From Piper betle (lineage: Eukaryota > Streptophyta > Magnoliopsida > Piperales > Piperaceae): 64,000 nt of DNA. The DNA lies in contig JAURVB010014824.1 of the NCBI GenBank assembly GCA_033002965.1, positions 62,001 through 126,000 on the forward strand, in the 5' to 3' direction. This document shows, piece after piece, positions 1-11,099 of the stretch. The stretch's first letter is position 1. Each line of letters begins with the position of its first letter. The notes beneath the pieces were generated by a model, which saw only the letters and a list, made by a program, of their open reading frames with translations, made no database searches and was not told the DNA's origin. The translations under genes were made by a program, and so were the position numbers.

Positions 1-540
1 AATTTACAACTATTTTTGTAAAAAATATTTTGTTTGAGTTCTATTATTTTATTGTTTGATTCTTCATGCTCCAATAACAAATGCACCATTGGTTCATTAT
101 CGATGCCTCAGGGTGAAGAGGAAGAGTTCTTTAAATCATGTGAGAGATATAAAGAGGTAGTTTTCCAAAATTGAAGCAGATAGTGAGAGTTGGAAATACC
201 TTCTCGTAATTGGCTAGAAAGTGATTTTTTGGGGTGAGTCAGCCAATGAAAATTGATTAGTATAAATCAATATTTCGATCTTTTTCACAGATTGTGGAGG
301 TTTGATCATGATGTACATACACAAATGTCAAGGATGTTTGAAATATTTTTGGCAGGTTTGATCATGCCACCATGTTGACGCTAATATATAAACATGACAA
401 ATATTTACATATTTTTTGCATAAACAAAACTTTGTTGTTAAAGTGCTTGTGACTTCACCATCTGTTCTTCATCTAACTTTTTGTCGTTGTGGCTCACAAT
501 CTATACTTGAGCAATTGTAATAAAACGAAATTGAAGAAAA

Positions 541-580
<40 letters not shown>

Positions 581-946
581 ATGGATATTAAAGACTTTTC
601 CTGAAATTCTTGTTTTGACAACATTGTCTCGAATTGGGAATAAAATAAATAAAAAAATTTCCGTGGAGATTTAATTGAAGGCATAATTTGGAATTTTATT
701 GGAGTACTATGGTGTCTTCGATTAAATGAAGGAGATATATCTCTTGGGAAGTTTATACCTCATACTCTTGATTTCACACAGCTCCTTAAAGCGTTAAACA
801 CAATGAAGATGGTATAAATTTATTGTCAACAAGGCGTATGACTTATTACTAAATTTGTCAGAATATAGGTGCAGGATTGCCACTCTTGCGAATTGTGTCT
901 TCACTTCGACGTTGAAGGAGTGGAGTGGGTTCATTAGGATTAAAGT
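1..946. other. AT-rich intergenic DNA
   Basis: No credible coding sequence is visible on either strand. The stretch is AT-rich and holds a perfect TA dinucleotide run at about 545-577. Short reading frames here are explained by low complexity. Confidence 0.6.
545..577. repeat. (TA)n microsatellite
   Basis: About 16 uninterrupted TA units. Similar TA runs occur near 12910, 20070, 43380, 49740, 51030, 54417 and 55998, so this repeat class is common in the genome. Confidence 0.9.
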
Positions 947-2640
947 TGCCCTTGCCGCACAAAGAAACTGTGCGAGCTAAATAAAATAAAATACCATGCA
1001 AAGAATAAACACCCAAAATTTTTATGTGGTTCCATTAGGGTTCGACTTGAGTCTTTAAGTCAGTATACGGTGAGATTAGTATTTACAATCTACTATTTTT
1101 TCTTTGATTTACATTTTATACAAAATAATAAATTTTGTTGTCTTTAAATAAATTTGTCTTTAAAGTCTTCAACTTCAATGCTCTAATTTAACTCTCTCTA
1201 GTCTTAAAATCTTCAAAATAACCTCACCATTGTATCCAGAACATCTAAAAAGAGTGGGTTAGTAAGTTTCGTCTCATTCCAGAATTGGAAGGCCTTTAAA
1301 TTATTTTTAGAATGATAATTGACTAAATCAGATCAAACTAGGGAAATGCTAGACGAGGCCTGGTGGCGTGCTCATGCTTTTGGAGATTTCTGCGCTACAG
1401 GTGGAACATTCTATGCTAGTTCAAATTTGGGTCTTGGATGTAGTTGCGGTTCCGGGTCTTAGGCGATTCGTTCATCGAATAGCTTCTCAGGTCACAGATT
1501 TGGACAAGACTTGCGGAAGCGAATAGCAGTAATGAGCATGACGGACCCAACTATGGTCGTAGTGCAACAATGACTTTGGTGGTTCCGGCAACAGTGTACC
1601 TAGAGGCAGCAGATGGATCTCTGACTTTTGAGGGGATTGGTGATGTTCCGATGGCTTGTGGCGGCGATGATGACGATGGAAAGTTTTGGCAACAATGATT
1701 GTCTACTGGGACTTTGTTTCCATTTTCTAGTGACAGATGACTTTTGATATGGCGGGATTTATATTGGGGTTTGTAGCCGGAGACAATGGCGATCGATTGG
1801 ATGCAGTAGCTTGTCCTGTGGTGAATTCGATCAATTGGATAGAGGCTGAAAAGATGGGGACTTGCAGGTTCTACAGAGCTTCAGCATGACTCTTTTGGGC
1901 GATTTTACTACAACTAGTGGCTCTTCAGGGGTTGGATCTCGACTCATATTTGTTGACGATGATGACGAGAGTTCAGTGGCAATGTCGATCTGGCCTTCAG
2001 CGACCTAGTCTGGCCAAATGGAGGTTTGTAAGTTGGTGGCTTTCTGTTTTTCTTTGCTCCGATCAGCAAATTCCTTTCAAAATTTTGGCAACAATGGCAT
2101 CAAACTTCAACAAGACTCCACCCAAAACAAAAGGCCGCAAAACCAACTCTATGCGGCATGTTTTCAACCTTTGTTTTCTCCTATGTTTTACCTACTAAAG
2201 AGAAAACACTCACCTTTTGGGTAGATATCTTGTTGCCAAATGATGATAAATAGCTTGACTCTAAGATAATCTCCAACGATAATGGTGATCAGCAAGCGGA
2301 GCACATTGGTGAATGACTATCTTTGCAACTCCTCAAAAGCTCTCCAAAAGGCGGGCGACGAGCAGGGAAGGTGGTATTTCTTTCTTCGATGGGTGGCAAC
2401 AATGGGTTAAGGGGTCACCAGAGATTGATCTCTAGCGAAGGGCTCCTCCCCTTTTATATGCTTTTTGTTTGCTTCTTTTTCTTCTTTAATTTTCTTCAAA
2501 GCAACGTTGAGTCCCCCTTCTGCTTCATTGTTTGGGTGTCTATAGGCATCTAGGGAAATTTCTTAGTTTCACAATTTAAGCCCTCAAATTAGATCTTCTC
2601 ATCTTCTTTTATATCCTCCTCTTTTTATGGAGCTGTCACA
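947..2640 (+). repeat. Degenerate dispersed repeat, copy A (retroelement-like)
   Basis: This block and 13681-15640 share the same order of patches in the same orientation. Both have a segment with GTGAGATT followed by a TTTAC/TTTAC-like stretch (1070-1130 and 13770-13830), a GGTGATG-rich GC-moderate middle, the phrase CTCACCTTTTGGGTAGAT (2211 and 15240), and a CT-rich tail after GGCTCCTCCCC (2440 and 15567). The leading part (1000-1060, ACACCCAAAATTTTTATGTGGTTCC) resembles sequence seen in copia LTRs. No intact coding sequence remains. The class is inferred; the pairing is what the sequence shows. Confidence 0.5.
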
Positions 2641-4480
2641 ACTCATTTCAAAATTCACCGATGATAGGATAAATAAAGATATTGATATGGGTTATTGGAC
2701 CCGAATACGGGCAAACATGTTCATATTTATACCCATTCATATTAATATCCTAAAAAAGGGAAATCGGCAATTATTGTGAGAGATGGGTTGATGTATATAT
2801 ATATACACACGCTATGGGGTTGATGAGTAAATGAGGTACTATATTTGAAATTTATCTATAATATTACATTAATATTATATAAAATTATTTTTTAAAAGTA
2901 TTATTAATTATTTAATTTTTAATAAAAATAGTTAATGGTTTGAGAATAAATTACTATTTAATGGTAAGAAATTGCAATATTCACAATTTAATAGTTCTTT
3001 ATCACAATTTTACTATCCAATAATAATTTTCAATTTAAAGCCATTAATACCATTGAATATGAGTTTGGGTTAGGATATGATGAACAAAAAAAGTATGTGT
3101 TGGTTTAGATAAAGGCTTAATGAAACGAAAAAAGGAGCTGGTTAATTTATGGGCAGGTTGATTTATTTTCCTTAGTAATTTTTTTTGTGGAGATGATTGC
3201 ATGTTATGTGAAGGGTTTGTTGTGAGATATTTTCAGCCCATACATGCTATTGGGTTTATTATGAGACATTTGCTTCGTAGTTGTGAATGTTGAAGTAATA
3301 CAATAACAAAAAGATTTATATTTGAGACATGTTCGTCATTATTACAAATTTGATTTATATTTATATAGTACAAGTATAAACTAATTTATATTTGTAACTA
3401 TTTTGTACAAATCAATTTTGATTAACAATAATTAGTAGCAAAGAGATCATCTTTATGTCCAATTTTATTATAGTTTTGTAAAAGTTAATTCATATTTATG
3501 TTTGATATGGTTACAATGGCCACTAGCATAAAAGATTATTATATTGGTAAGTCTCTATCTCATATTCAACCCATCCCTTTTTTTATTCTCCAAATGCATA
3601 TTAAAGAATATTCTTGACATTAAACAAAAAATTAAGTGGTATTACTGATTTTAAATCCAAAATACAAAATCGTAAAGTTGTGATAAAATATCATTCAATC
3701 GTGAATAATACATTTCTTATCACCGAATTGTAATTTCTTTTTTATTATTGATTTATGTTATCCAAACGTTGATGGCTAATGTTTTTCACTAACGTTTAAT
3801 AGTTGGCCAGTTAGAGCAAAATGATTAGTATAATTATTTTTTTAAAAATGATTAAACAAGTTAAAAATCATACGTATATCATCACTAATTTATTGAATTT
3901 TACCCCCATAAAACATTGGATGAAAAACTAACTTAATTTTTTTTTGAAAAATATTACATTTCACTTACTTTAATGAAATTCTATCATATGAATTTCTTTC
4001 TCTTGCGTATTATCATACATCCAACTTGTAAAAGTCCGACCTAATTAATATAAACTAATAAATTTAATCATATCTTAAAAGTGATAATTGTCTTACGCTA
4101 ACGATAGAAGAATAAAATAATAATGACAATTTTATATTGAACATGGTGGGTGGAGAATGTGAAAACTCGGGTGGGTAAAAATATCGCGGAAACATTTTTC
4201 TTTATTACTATGATGTGTCATTACCACGCTTTAATTATTGATAAATTATCACATAAGTAGATAAATATATGGGTTCTTAATAATGGTTAAAATATGATAA
4301 AAAATATTCTAATTTATAAAAGCTAAAAAATAAGATAAAAACACAAATAATCCCATCATTTTAAGGTTAATCACATTTAAAAAAAATTACATAAAATAAG
4401 CCCACATAAAATTGCAATTAATCCCCCTAAATTTAAAGGCAGATAAGTATTAAAAAAATAAACAAATAAATAAATGAAAA
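2641..4480. other. AT-rich intergenic DNA
   Basis: Very AT-rich and without a supportable gene. It contains many short A/T runs and a TATATATATACACAC stretch near 2794. I see no terminal repeats or coding bias. Confidence 0.55.
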
Positions 4481-4499
4481 TAAACACCCCGTTGTTAAG

Positions 4500-4790
4500 T
4501 TAAGCACGCCGGAAGCCGATCCTCCCCATCGAGGGCGCTACCTTTCCCGCTACCGTCCGGCGAGTTCCCGGCGAACGTCCTAACGTGGCCACCTTCACAG
4601 CAGGCAAGCTTTGCTTTACCCCCGCTTCCCCTACCTCACTTTCCCACATCGCCGGCGAATCGTCGACTTACCCGATGGGGTTAGCGTCGCCGGTGGATTT
4701 CGTGTCGTCCACCCGACGACGGAAAGGTCGGCGCAAAGTCGCCGACTTTTCTCGACATTTTGTGATTGACGATGCAAGAAAGTGGTTTTG
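4500..4790 (+). other. Probable first (non-coding) exon of the small Ala-rich protein gene
   Basis: A sharp GC-rich island (about 4505-4750, with CGCCGG-type trinucleotides) rises out of AT-rich DNA 1 kb upstream of the coding exon at 5801. The open frame here would have to begin with GTG, so I do not call it coding. Its composition and position fit a 5'-UTR exon. The donor site could not be fixed; AAG-GTCGGC near 4727 is one candidate. Transcript data would settle whether this belongs to the same gene. Confidence 0.35.
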
Positions 4791-5800
4791 TGTTAATTTT
4801 TGCGCATTAGTGGATACGTAGACTGTTTTCATTCATTTATTTATGATTCACCTGGGTATGCTGGCTGATAATGCTTCCTGAGATGAAATTGATGTATTAT
4901 GTATATAGGGGTTCACTTTATAGTTTTATTTTATGTTGAAATAATTTAGTCAAATCTCTAGGGTTGTCCACAATCTCTTTAGGGCAACGGGTATTTTCGT
5001 TTTGTTATAGTGCAGTGAAGGAATTTGTGGGTGGATTGGTACGACTTAGTAAACAACAGTGAGGAGGAACCAAGGCGACCTATTCTTATAGTTTTAGTAG
5101 TCAAGGAGATAATAGGGACTATATAAAAATGTGCGTTGTGATTTTAAATTTGCCTGTGGAGAAAAGATTGTTTTTAATGGAACCCTTCACAGATAAATAC
5201 ATGTTGAATGAAAAATGGTGGAGGTGTACCTGGTCATTGGCTAAGCTGCTGTGAGCAAGACAATTGATTGTATATATATATGCTCAAAATGGATGCGGAC
5301 ATAGGCTCACAGCTGAATTGCCATAAGTTTTTACTGAAAAAATGAATCAAGAAGCCCAGGGCCTTTGTGCACCAGGCTGCCTTTTTTTATTTAGTGTGGT
5401 CTGAATGTAATCATCCACGGCACAAAGCGCACTCTTGTTTTGGACTGGAATTCTAAACCAAACTTCTCAGGACTACACGTGTTGAAAACCCAAAAAAAAC
5501 TTGGATGGAGGCAGTAAAGAATGAAATAGGCAAAAGTTAGTTGGGTATAAATGTGGTCTATTAGGATTTTAGGGAATTGCATTAGGGAGAGGTAGAGATT
5601 GTTTAGGCCTTGAGATTTGAATGAGCTCTTCGAAACCCTTCGTCAACTTATTGTTTGGCCCTCTTTACCACAATTAATCATAACGAAATGCTCTTCCATG
5701 TTGCTGATATAGATATTTATTCCTGACCTCCTAGATGCTGCAAAGTTTTGCTTTCTCTATTCAGAGTCATATGAGGAGTTTGATTTTGCAGGCCCAAAGA

Positions 5801-5995
5801 ATGGATATAAAGCCGACAGTTGCATTAAGGGCTCTCTTTGTTGGTGGAATAGCTGCATTTGCAAAAGTGGCAGGTGCTATGAAAGCCGCCGGCGGTGTAA
5901 AGCATGGTGCAGCTGCCGCTGCTATGACGGCTGCTGCAACTGCAGCTATCTCAGGAACCCCACGAGATAAAACAGACAAAGAGGCAACCAAATGA
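5801..5995 (+). CDS. Small Ala/Gly-rich conserved-looking protein, 64 aa
   Basis: A 64-residue reading frame starts at an ATG nine bases after a good acceptor site (TTTTGCAG at 5784-5791). The protein begins MDIKPTVALRALFVGG. It then has an Ala/Gly/Lys-rich middle with repeated small residues (KVAGAMKAAGG, HGAAAAAMTAAATAA) and ends in a charged tail (PRDKTDKEATK). The middle could form one amphipathic or weakly hydrophobic helix. There is no cleavable signal peptide and no motif I recognise. The frame could extend upstream without a stop to an ATG at 5735, but that extension crosses the acceptor and is probably intronic. I do not recognise the family and assign no function. Weak coding evidence (short, biased composition) limits confidence. 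Confidence 0.5.
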   Translation: MDIKPTVALRALFVGGIAAFAKVAGAMKAAGGVKHGAAAAAMTAAATAAISGTPRDKTDKEATK

Positions 5996-6226
5996 TTGTT
6001 GTTTTCCTTCTAGTCATAGGAATCGTGTTTTTTTTTTGTCTGTACACTTTACAGTTGAACGATGCCAGATAAAAATTTCAAATTATCTGTATGCAGATGA
6101 CATAAAAAAGTACACTTGAGAAACGAACAATTCTTCATGTAATTTGTATCCTAAGTTGCCTTGCACAAGCAACTCGGCATGCCACAGAAAGAAGTTGAAA
6201 TTTGTTTTTTGATCAATGCCTAGATA

Positions 6227-6390
6227 TTTTCTTTAGCTTTGGCAGCCCAAGGCAAGCATGTGGTGGTAATGAATATGAAAAACCAAATTGGGTATGGTTA
6301 ACCTTTCCTTTTCTTTAGCTTTGGCAGCCCAAGGCAAGCATGTGGTGGTAATGAATATGAAAAACCAAATTGGGTATGGTTAACCTTTCC
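6227..6390 (+). repeat. Perfect 82-bp tandem duplication
   Basis: Unit 1 (6227-6308) and unit 2 (6309-6390) appear identical over 82 bases, with core GGCAGCCCAAGGCAAGC. It lies just 3' of the small-protein CDS, probably in or beyond its 3' UTR. Confidence 0.9.
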
Positions 6391-7302
6391 TCGACTTGAT
6401 TTTGTTTCATATTTATTCTGGTTTCTGATTAGGCTAATCCGTAAATAAAATCAATCGTTATTCGGTCGTAATTTACATTTTTAGTATTCAAGGAAGTTTC
6501 AATTTTTAAGTGATTGTAGAGTGGAATATGAGTGCCGCGAGATCACAATGCAATTATTTTTGTTAACCGACCATGCCATTTTTAAGCTCTTAAACACCGA
6601 ACAACTTGATATAGATGCGTTGAAAACAAACGAATATTTGGTATAATTATCAACAGTTTCTCCATCGATGAATCCCCCGATCGTTGACACCCCAGTCGGC
6701 CTTCGATAAACCAACTCTCGATTCAACTCCACAAAATTTTTTAAACCTCCAGTCCCCTAGAACAAAGAACGTATAAAGGGAGTAAGAGAAGCTGCACCGG
6801 CTAGTGGCTTTCACCCTTCGTTTTCGGCTGAAACCATGGTAGGATATGTTGCAAGGGGAAGATCAGCAATAGGAAAAAAACTTCCCTAAAGTACGCCCCG
6901 CCATTAGGAAATGCATTTCAAAACCCAAAGTGGGATGCGGCTATCCAATTTCCGCTAGTGATTATAGTGGCAGACGAGTTTTTTTAAGAAAATAATAACA
7001 CAAAGAAGGCAGAAATATGCACATAGGGGAATCACAAACCATCATAATGAATGTTATAAGACATCACTCAAGTACCACAAATCATCCAAAGCTTTATTCT
7101 GCGATCCGGATCATAAACCCATCGTATTCGCAACACAAATTATAAGGAGAACATATAACGCCTAATGAAGTCTTGAGTACGTTCAAATGAAATAGCAATA
7201 CCCAATACCCAGAAGCAGCTATTGACAATAAGAGCCTACATGAAAAATAAGTGACCGGCTAGTACTCTTTAGTCTTCACACCGAGCTGACATTTTTGCTG
7301 AA
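6391..7302. other. Intergenic DNA between convergent genes
   Basis: A minus-strand open frame of 77 codons (6499-6732) has no recognisable domain and I do not call it a gene. A 95-bp patch at about 6800-6895 (GTGGCTTTCACCCTTCG, then GGATATGTTGCAAGGGGAAG) recurs, diverged, at 11583-11660 on the other side of eRF1 in the same orientation. Confidence 0.45.
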
Positions 7303-7451
7303 TCATATGCTTTCATTCATGATAAAGTCATTCTTGTCAAGGGAAACCATCGAAATCCGCAAATAGTTGTCCATCTTCTCATATAGCTTCACGAACTTGA
7401 CATTTTTCGCACAACGCTGATTTTCCCCGATAGCCAATTTGTGAACTGCTC
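7303..7451 (-). pseudogene. Orphan exon-like coding fragment, 48 codons, unknown protein
   Basis: On the minus strand an acceptor-like TTTCACCAG (7452-7460) is followed by an open frame ending in TGA at 7303-7305. The peptide reads AVHKLAIGENQRCAKNVKF..., passes through LYEKMDNYLRIS and MVSLDKNDFIM, and ends NESI. Codon use and composition look like ordinary protein rather than low complexity. It lies 390 bases downstream of the eRF1 stop, so it could be the last exon of another gene, an alternative 3' end of eRF1, or a pseudogene remnant. I do not recognise the protein. No upstream exon of it was found. Confidence 0.3.
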
Positions 7452-7837
7452 CTGGTGAAACAGTTTAAATATAAACAAATGTTTATATTAGAAAGAAATC
7501 ACGCAGCTGCACCATAACCTAAAAACAAAAATAATGAAGCCAAAACCGAATAGAGGAGGAATGCACAAGACGAATTAGCCACCTCTAGAACTAACAACAA
7601 TAACCATACAAAATTTCACAGTACACAAGACAAAACGAATGTCCCAGAATATGCGCATTATCTTAACAGCAAAATAATAATAATAATAATTGCACCGTCC
7701 AATATAATCTAAGATGAGGACTTTAAAACTTAATAGGAAAAATACCTTTCAGATTTCATGAAATTGTGTTTGTGGCAGTTCTCAGCTGGTACAGCCCGCG
7801 CTGGTACCAGCTCAGTCATTCGTGAGTTGGTTGATTG

Positions 7838-9147
7838 CTATTCATAGTCATCATCCACCTCATCATCAGACGGTTCATCAAATGCTCGCAGATCAAGCTG
7901 ATAGCGAAGAATCCCACCAATACCACCAAAACCTCTACAGAACTGGGATCCCTCCTGCGATTTGTTGGTGACAAACTCAAGTGTGCAACCAAACTTTTTA
8001 TACTCACTTGCAAACCACTCAAGTAGAGCCATCTTTTCCTGCACTTCCAACTCAGCAGAGGCAGCAGCATCTCGGAAGTTGCTCTGGTCAGCTTCCTGCT
8101 CCTTATTTAAATGCTTGATAACAACTTCGCCCCCTACACTATTTTTAAGAACATAACGGTTGATATCAAGATTTTCCCAAACAATAAGTGTCTCCACTGC
8201 ACCCATTTCAAGAGCCTTAAGCGTATCATCCACACCAAAAACATATTTCCCTGTATCTTGGCTTATTTCCTCAAAGTACTTTCCAATCAGCTTCTTCTCC
8301 TGAATAAATTTCACATTTGAGAGTATCTCAGAAGAAAGTTCAATGGCCTGATTAAAGCCATTTTCACCACCATAAGATACATCTACTACATTTAAAATCT
8401 TAGCTTGAAGTCTTTGGTCAAACATGTCTGACTGACTCAATTCTGTCTTGAAATCAGCAGAACCAGCTAAAATCAATCCTGCAACATTGGGCTGACTCGT
8501 TGCAGGATTGATAAAAAATTGAGTAGCAACCTCTGCTGTCTTTCTCACATAATTATGGCGCTTTTCCATGCGAAGACGAGCAAATCGAAGTGCAGACTGC
8601 CCTCCTCTCCCATGCTTCTTGGGCAAATCAACAGAGAACTTGTGTAGGACTTCACGAGTGTTTCCACTAAGTGTACCAAATAAAGCCCCATTTCCATCCA
8701 TAATTATGAACCCAAACTTATCATCAGATTCCAAAAGTTCGTTAAGGGCTTCTGTGTGAAATTTGTTGTCACAAAGGTAAAGAGAAGCATTGATAGGTTT
8801 AAAGGGTTCAAAATCGATTGTCACCTTTTTCTCTTTTCCATCTTCAGTTACGATAGTCCCTGTATAAAGGACCAACCCATTTGGTGGAACTTTATTATAA
8901 AGCTTTAGTCTCTGCTGCGCAGATGTGATAGCTCCTAGAACAGACTGCCTATTAACTCTGCTCTTAATGTTTGAAGCTGTGCAAATTCATCACCCAACAT
9001 CTTAGTCACACGTGCAATCTGGTCACGTGGAGGCATAATTAGAGAAATCATGCTTGTTCCATTGCCCCTTGCAGCTTCCAATGCCTTGATTAGTTTCTTA
9101 ATCTTCCAGATCTCAATATTCTTATCAGTTTCATGTCCGTCGGCCAT
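7838..9147 (-). CDS. ERF1: Eukaryotic peptide chain release factor subunit 1 (eRF1), with one-base frameshift
   Basis: eRF1 recognises all three stop codons in the ribosomal A site and triggers peptidyl-tRNA hydrolysis together with eRF3 in the cytosol. The frame starts at ATG 9147 ([10 protein letters not shown]...), chosen by homology and because an acceptor (ACTTCAG) lies eight bases upstream. Visible landmarks in order are the stop-recognition helix with TASNIKS, YLCDNKF, the catalytic GGQ loop ([13 protein letters not shown], about residue 183), and an acidic C-terminus ending DDDYE. The coding span is 1310 bases. One base is missing after codons for DEF near 8981-8982, which puts a stop 17 codons later. 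Restoring one base gives 437 codons, 436 aa plus stop, the plant family length. Everything after the break is intact and near-identical to plant eRF1, so an assembly error is more likely than a pseudogene. Confidence 0.95.
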
Positions 9148-9152
9148 GGTAA

Positions 9153-10850
9153 CTGAAGTAAGGAAAAAGTCAGCATATTGAGCAAAGCATCCATCACAAC
9201 TTGTAACAAGTGAAAAGGAATTAAGCATATTAAGAAACATTAATTTGAGACTGGAAAGTAACTTAAAAAGTGAGATCTAGAGTAGCGACAAACAATAAAC
9301 CAAGTAAGACATGAACCGTAAAAACCAACAGTAAATCACACTCTCTCAAATATCCAAATCCACAGTAGCATATGAACTAATTGGAAGCATAATGTATGTA
9401 ACAAATGCTGCTCCATAGATACATGCTCTCAAACTAACTATAGTCCGGAAAATGCAAATACTCCTAAAAATTGACGATTACAAGCCATTAGCACATTAAA
9501 TATCAGAACACACTGTTTTGATGAATAACAAAATAAAAATCTTCAAGATCAACAACGAATAGAACATAAAAATTCCATGAAAGGGAACAGAAAAAACTTC
9601 ACAGAAAGATACTTGATTAATTCAAGTACACCCCTTCCTGCAATACGACAAAAAAATCAGCTAAGTGCGATTAAAAAGATAATCACTAACATGAGGCAAA
9701 TCAGATAGAAGAAAACCACATTGATGCAGAAAATTACAATTTGTCACTCTATATAAACCCATTTTTATCTTACTTTCTAACATTACACGCTAATCATTTG
9801 TGAAATTTCACCTAATAATGAAAATGAAAAAAAATCAAAAAAAGCTAAATTAATAAATGTCATCAGTCACAAAATTGGTTGGACAACCCGTGATAACTCA
9901 ACTACAAATTAATATTAATACCTAATCATTCCAAAACCATGAAACATATAAAATTCACATTTTTTTAAAAAAAAATGGAAATAATGGAAGACCCCCCAAA
10001 AAAAACATTGTTATCCTCTGAGCATGCAATAAGAAGGTAGATTAAAAAAATCAACCTAATTGACAAATAGGATCAAGTACGACACAAATCCAAACCCTGA
10101 ATCTCTAAAGCTAAAACAATCAAACAAAAAAAAACAAGCAATACCTCAATTAGATGGACGGGCCACAAGACTGCTAGTATCAAACAAGGTAAATCTATAG
10201 ATACAGGGCGAGACTGAAAAACAATCAACCCGATAAACAAACATAATCAAATTCTAAAACAAAGAAGGCACAAAATTTAACATATGGCAACAACAGTCAA
10301 AACCAAACGCAACCATAACCACAAAGAAGAGATGATCAAATTTGATACGACAAGAAACCAAAGGCACAGAATTCACAAGTCGCAACTCCAGAAAATATCA
10401 AACAACCTATACAAATAGAGATTAATAGATACATGATAAGACAAAAAAAAAAAAACAATCACAACCACAAAGATGATTAAATTTGTCACAACAAAATCCA
10501 AACACCAATTAGAGAACAGAAAAGGCACAGAATTTACAAATCGCAATTATAGTTATAATCAAATACTAAAACCTAAACAAAGAAAATTAAGAGCCGCAAA
10601 ATTAGACACAAAAAATAAAAAAATTTAAAAAAACAAAAAAACAGAATCACCAGATGAATCCCAAATCTAAAACAAAAAATGCACCGAATTTACAAGGCAA
10701 AAAAAACAAAAACAAAACCCAAACAAAGGAAAACGACAGATGCAAGATAAGACAAAAAAAAAAAAAGAAAAATCAACCAGAATCATGGTTAAAATTGATG
10801 CAACACAAGAATTCAAACCCTAACTCTATAAACCCAACAAAAACACAGAC
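9153..10850 (-). other. 5'-UTR intron of eRF1
   Basis: The minus strand reads GATTGAG-GTCTGTG at the proposed donor (GT at 10849-10850) and TTACTTCAG-TTACCATGG at the acceptor. The intervening 1.7 kb is A-rich on the plus strand (T-rich in the transcript), as expected for a plant intron, and has no gene. Plant eRF1 genes usually have an intronless CDS and a 5'-UTR intron. A second donor-like context, CTAATTGAG-GTATTG (GT at 10143-10144), resembles the first and may be an alternative donor. Confidence 0.65.
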
Positions 10851-10990
10851 CTCAATCAGATGGTCGGGGAGGAGACCGCCGGAAGATGCGTCGGCCCCGT
10901 CCGGCAGGGCGGCGCCGGAGAAAGCCCGGGGAAGGGTGAGGGGAGGAAGAGACGGGTGGAGCGATTTGGGCAAGGCCAAGAATGTCGTCG
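10851..10990 (-). other. Non-coding first exon of eRF1
   Basis: This short GC-rich island sits between the donor at 10850 and a TATA-like box at 11009. Its composition contrasts sharply with the AT-rich DNA on both sides. Open frames crossing it on either strand run into homopolymer A tracts and are not credible proteins. The exact transcription start is inferred from the TATA position. Confidence 0.5.
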
Positions 10991-11008
10991 CTTGTCTTCG
11001 CCTTTTAG

Positions 11009-11018
11009 ATATATATAG
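11009..11018 (-). promoter_or_regulatory. TATA box of eRF1
   Basis: The minus strand reads CTATATATATCTAAAAGG about 30 bases upstream of the GC-rich first exon. The placement relative to the inferred transcription start is canonical. Confidence 0.45.
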
Positions 11019-11099
11019 TTTTTTTTTATTACTGTCTAACAAAGGAGCCGCGTTTTATATTTATATTCCTACACGGTGTTGGTAAAATCAGATATTATA

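Noticed and set aside
4585..4821. 78-codon frame starting in the GC-rich island upstream of the 64-aa gene
   Set aside because: Begins with GTG rather than ATG and could not be joined in frame to the downstream exon with a good donor; treated as probable leader exon.
10654..11085. 143-codon frame over the eRF1 leader region
   Set aside because: Lys/Asn/Gln-rich from A tracts, then the GC-rich leader exon; better explained as the eRF1 5' UTR and intron on the opposite strand.
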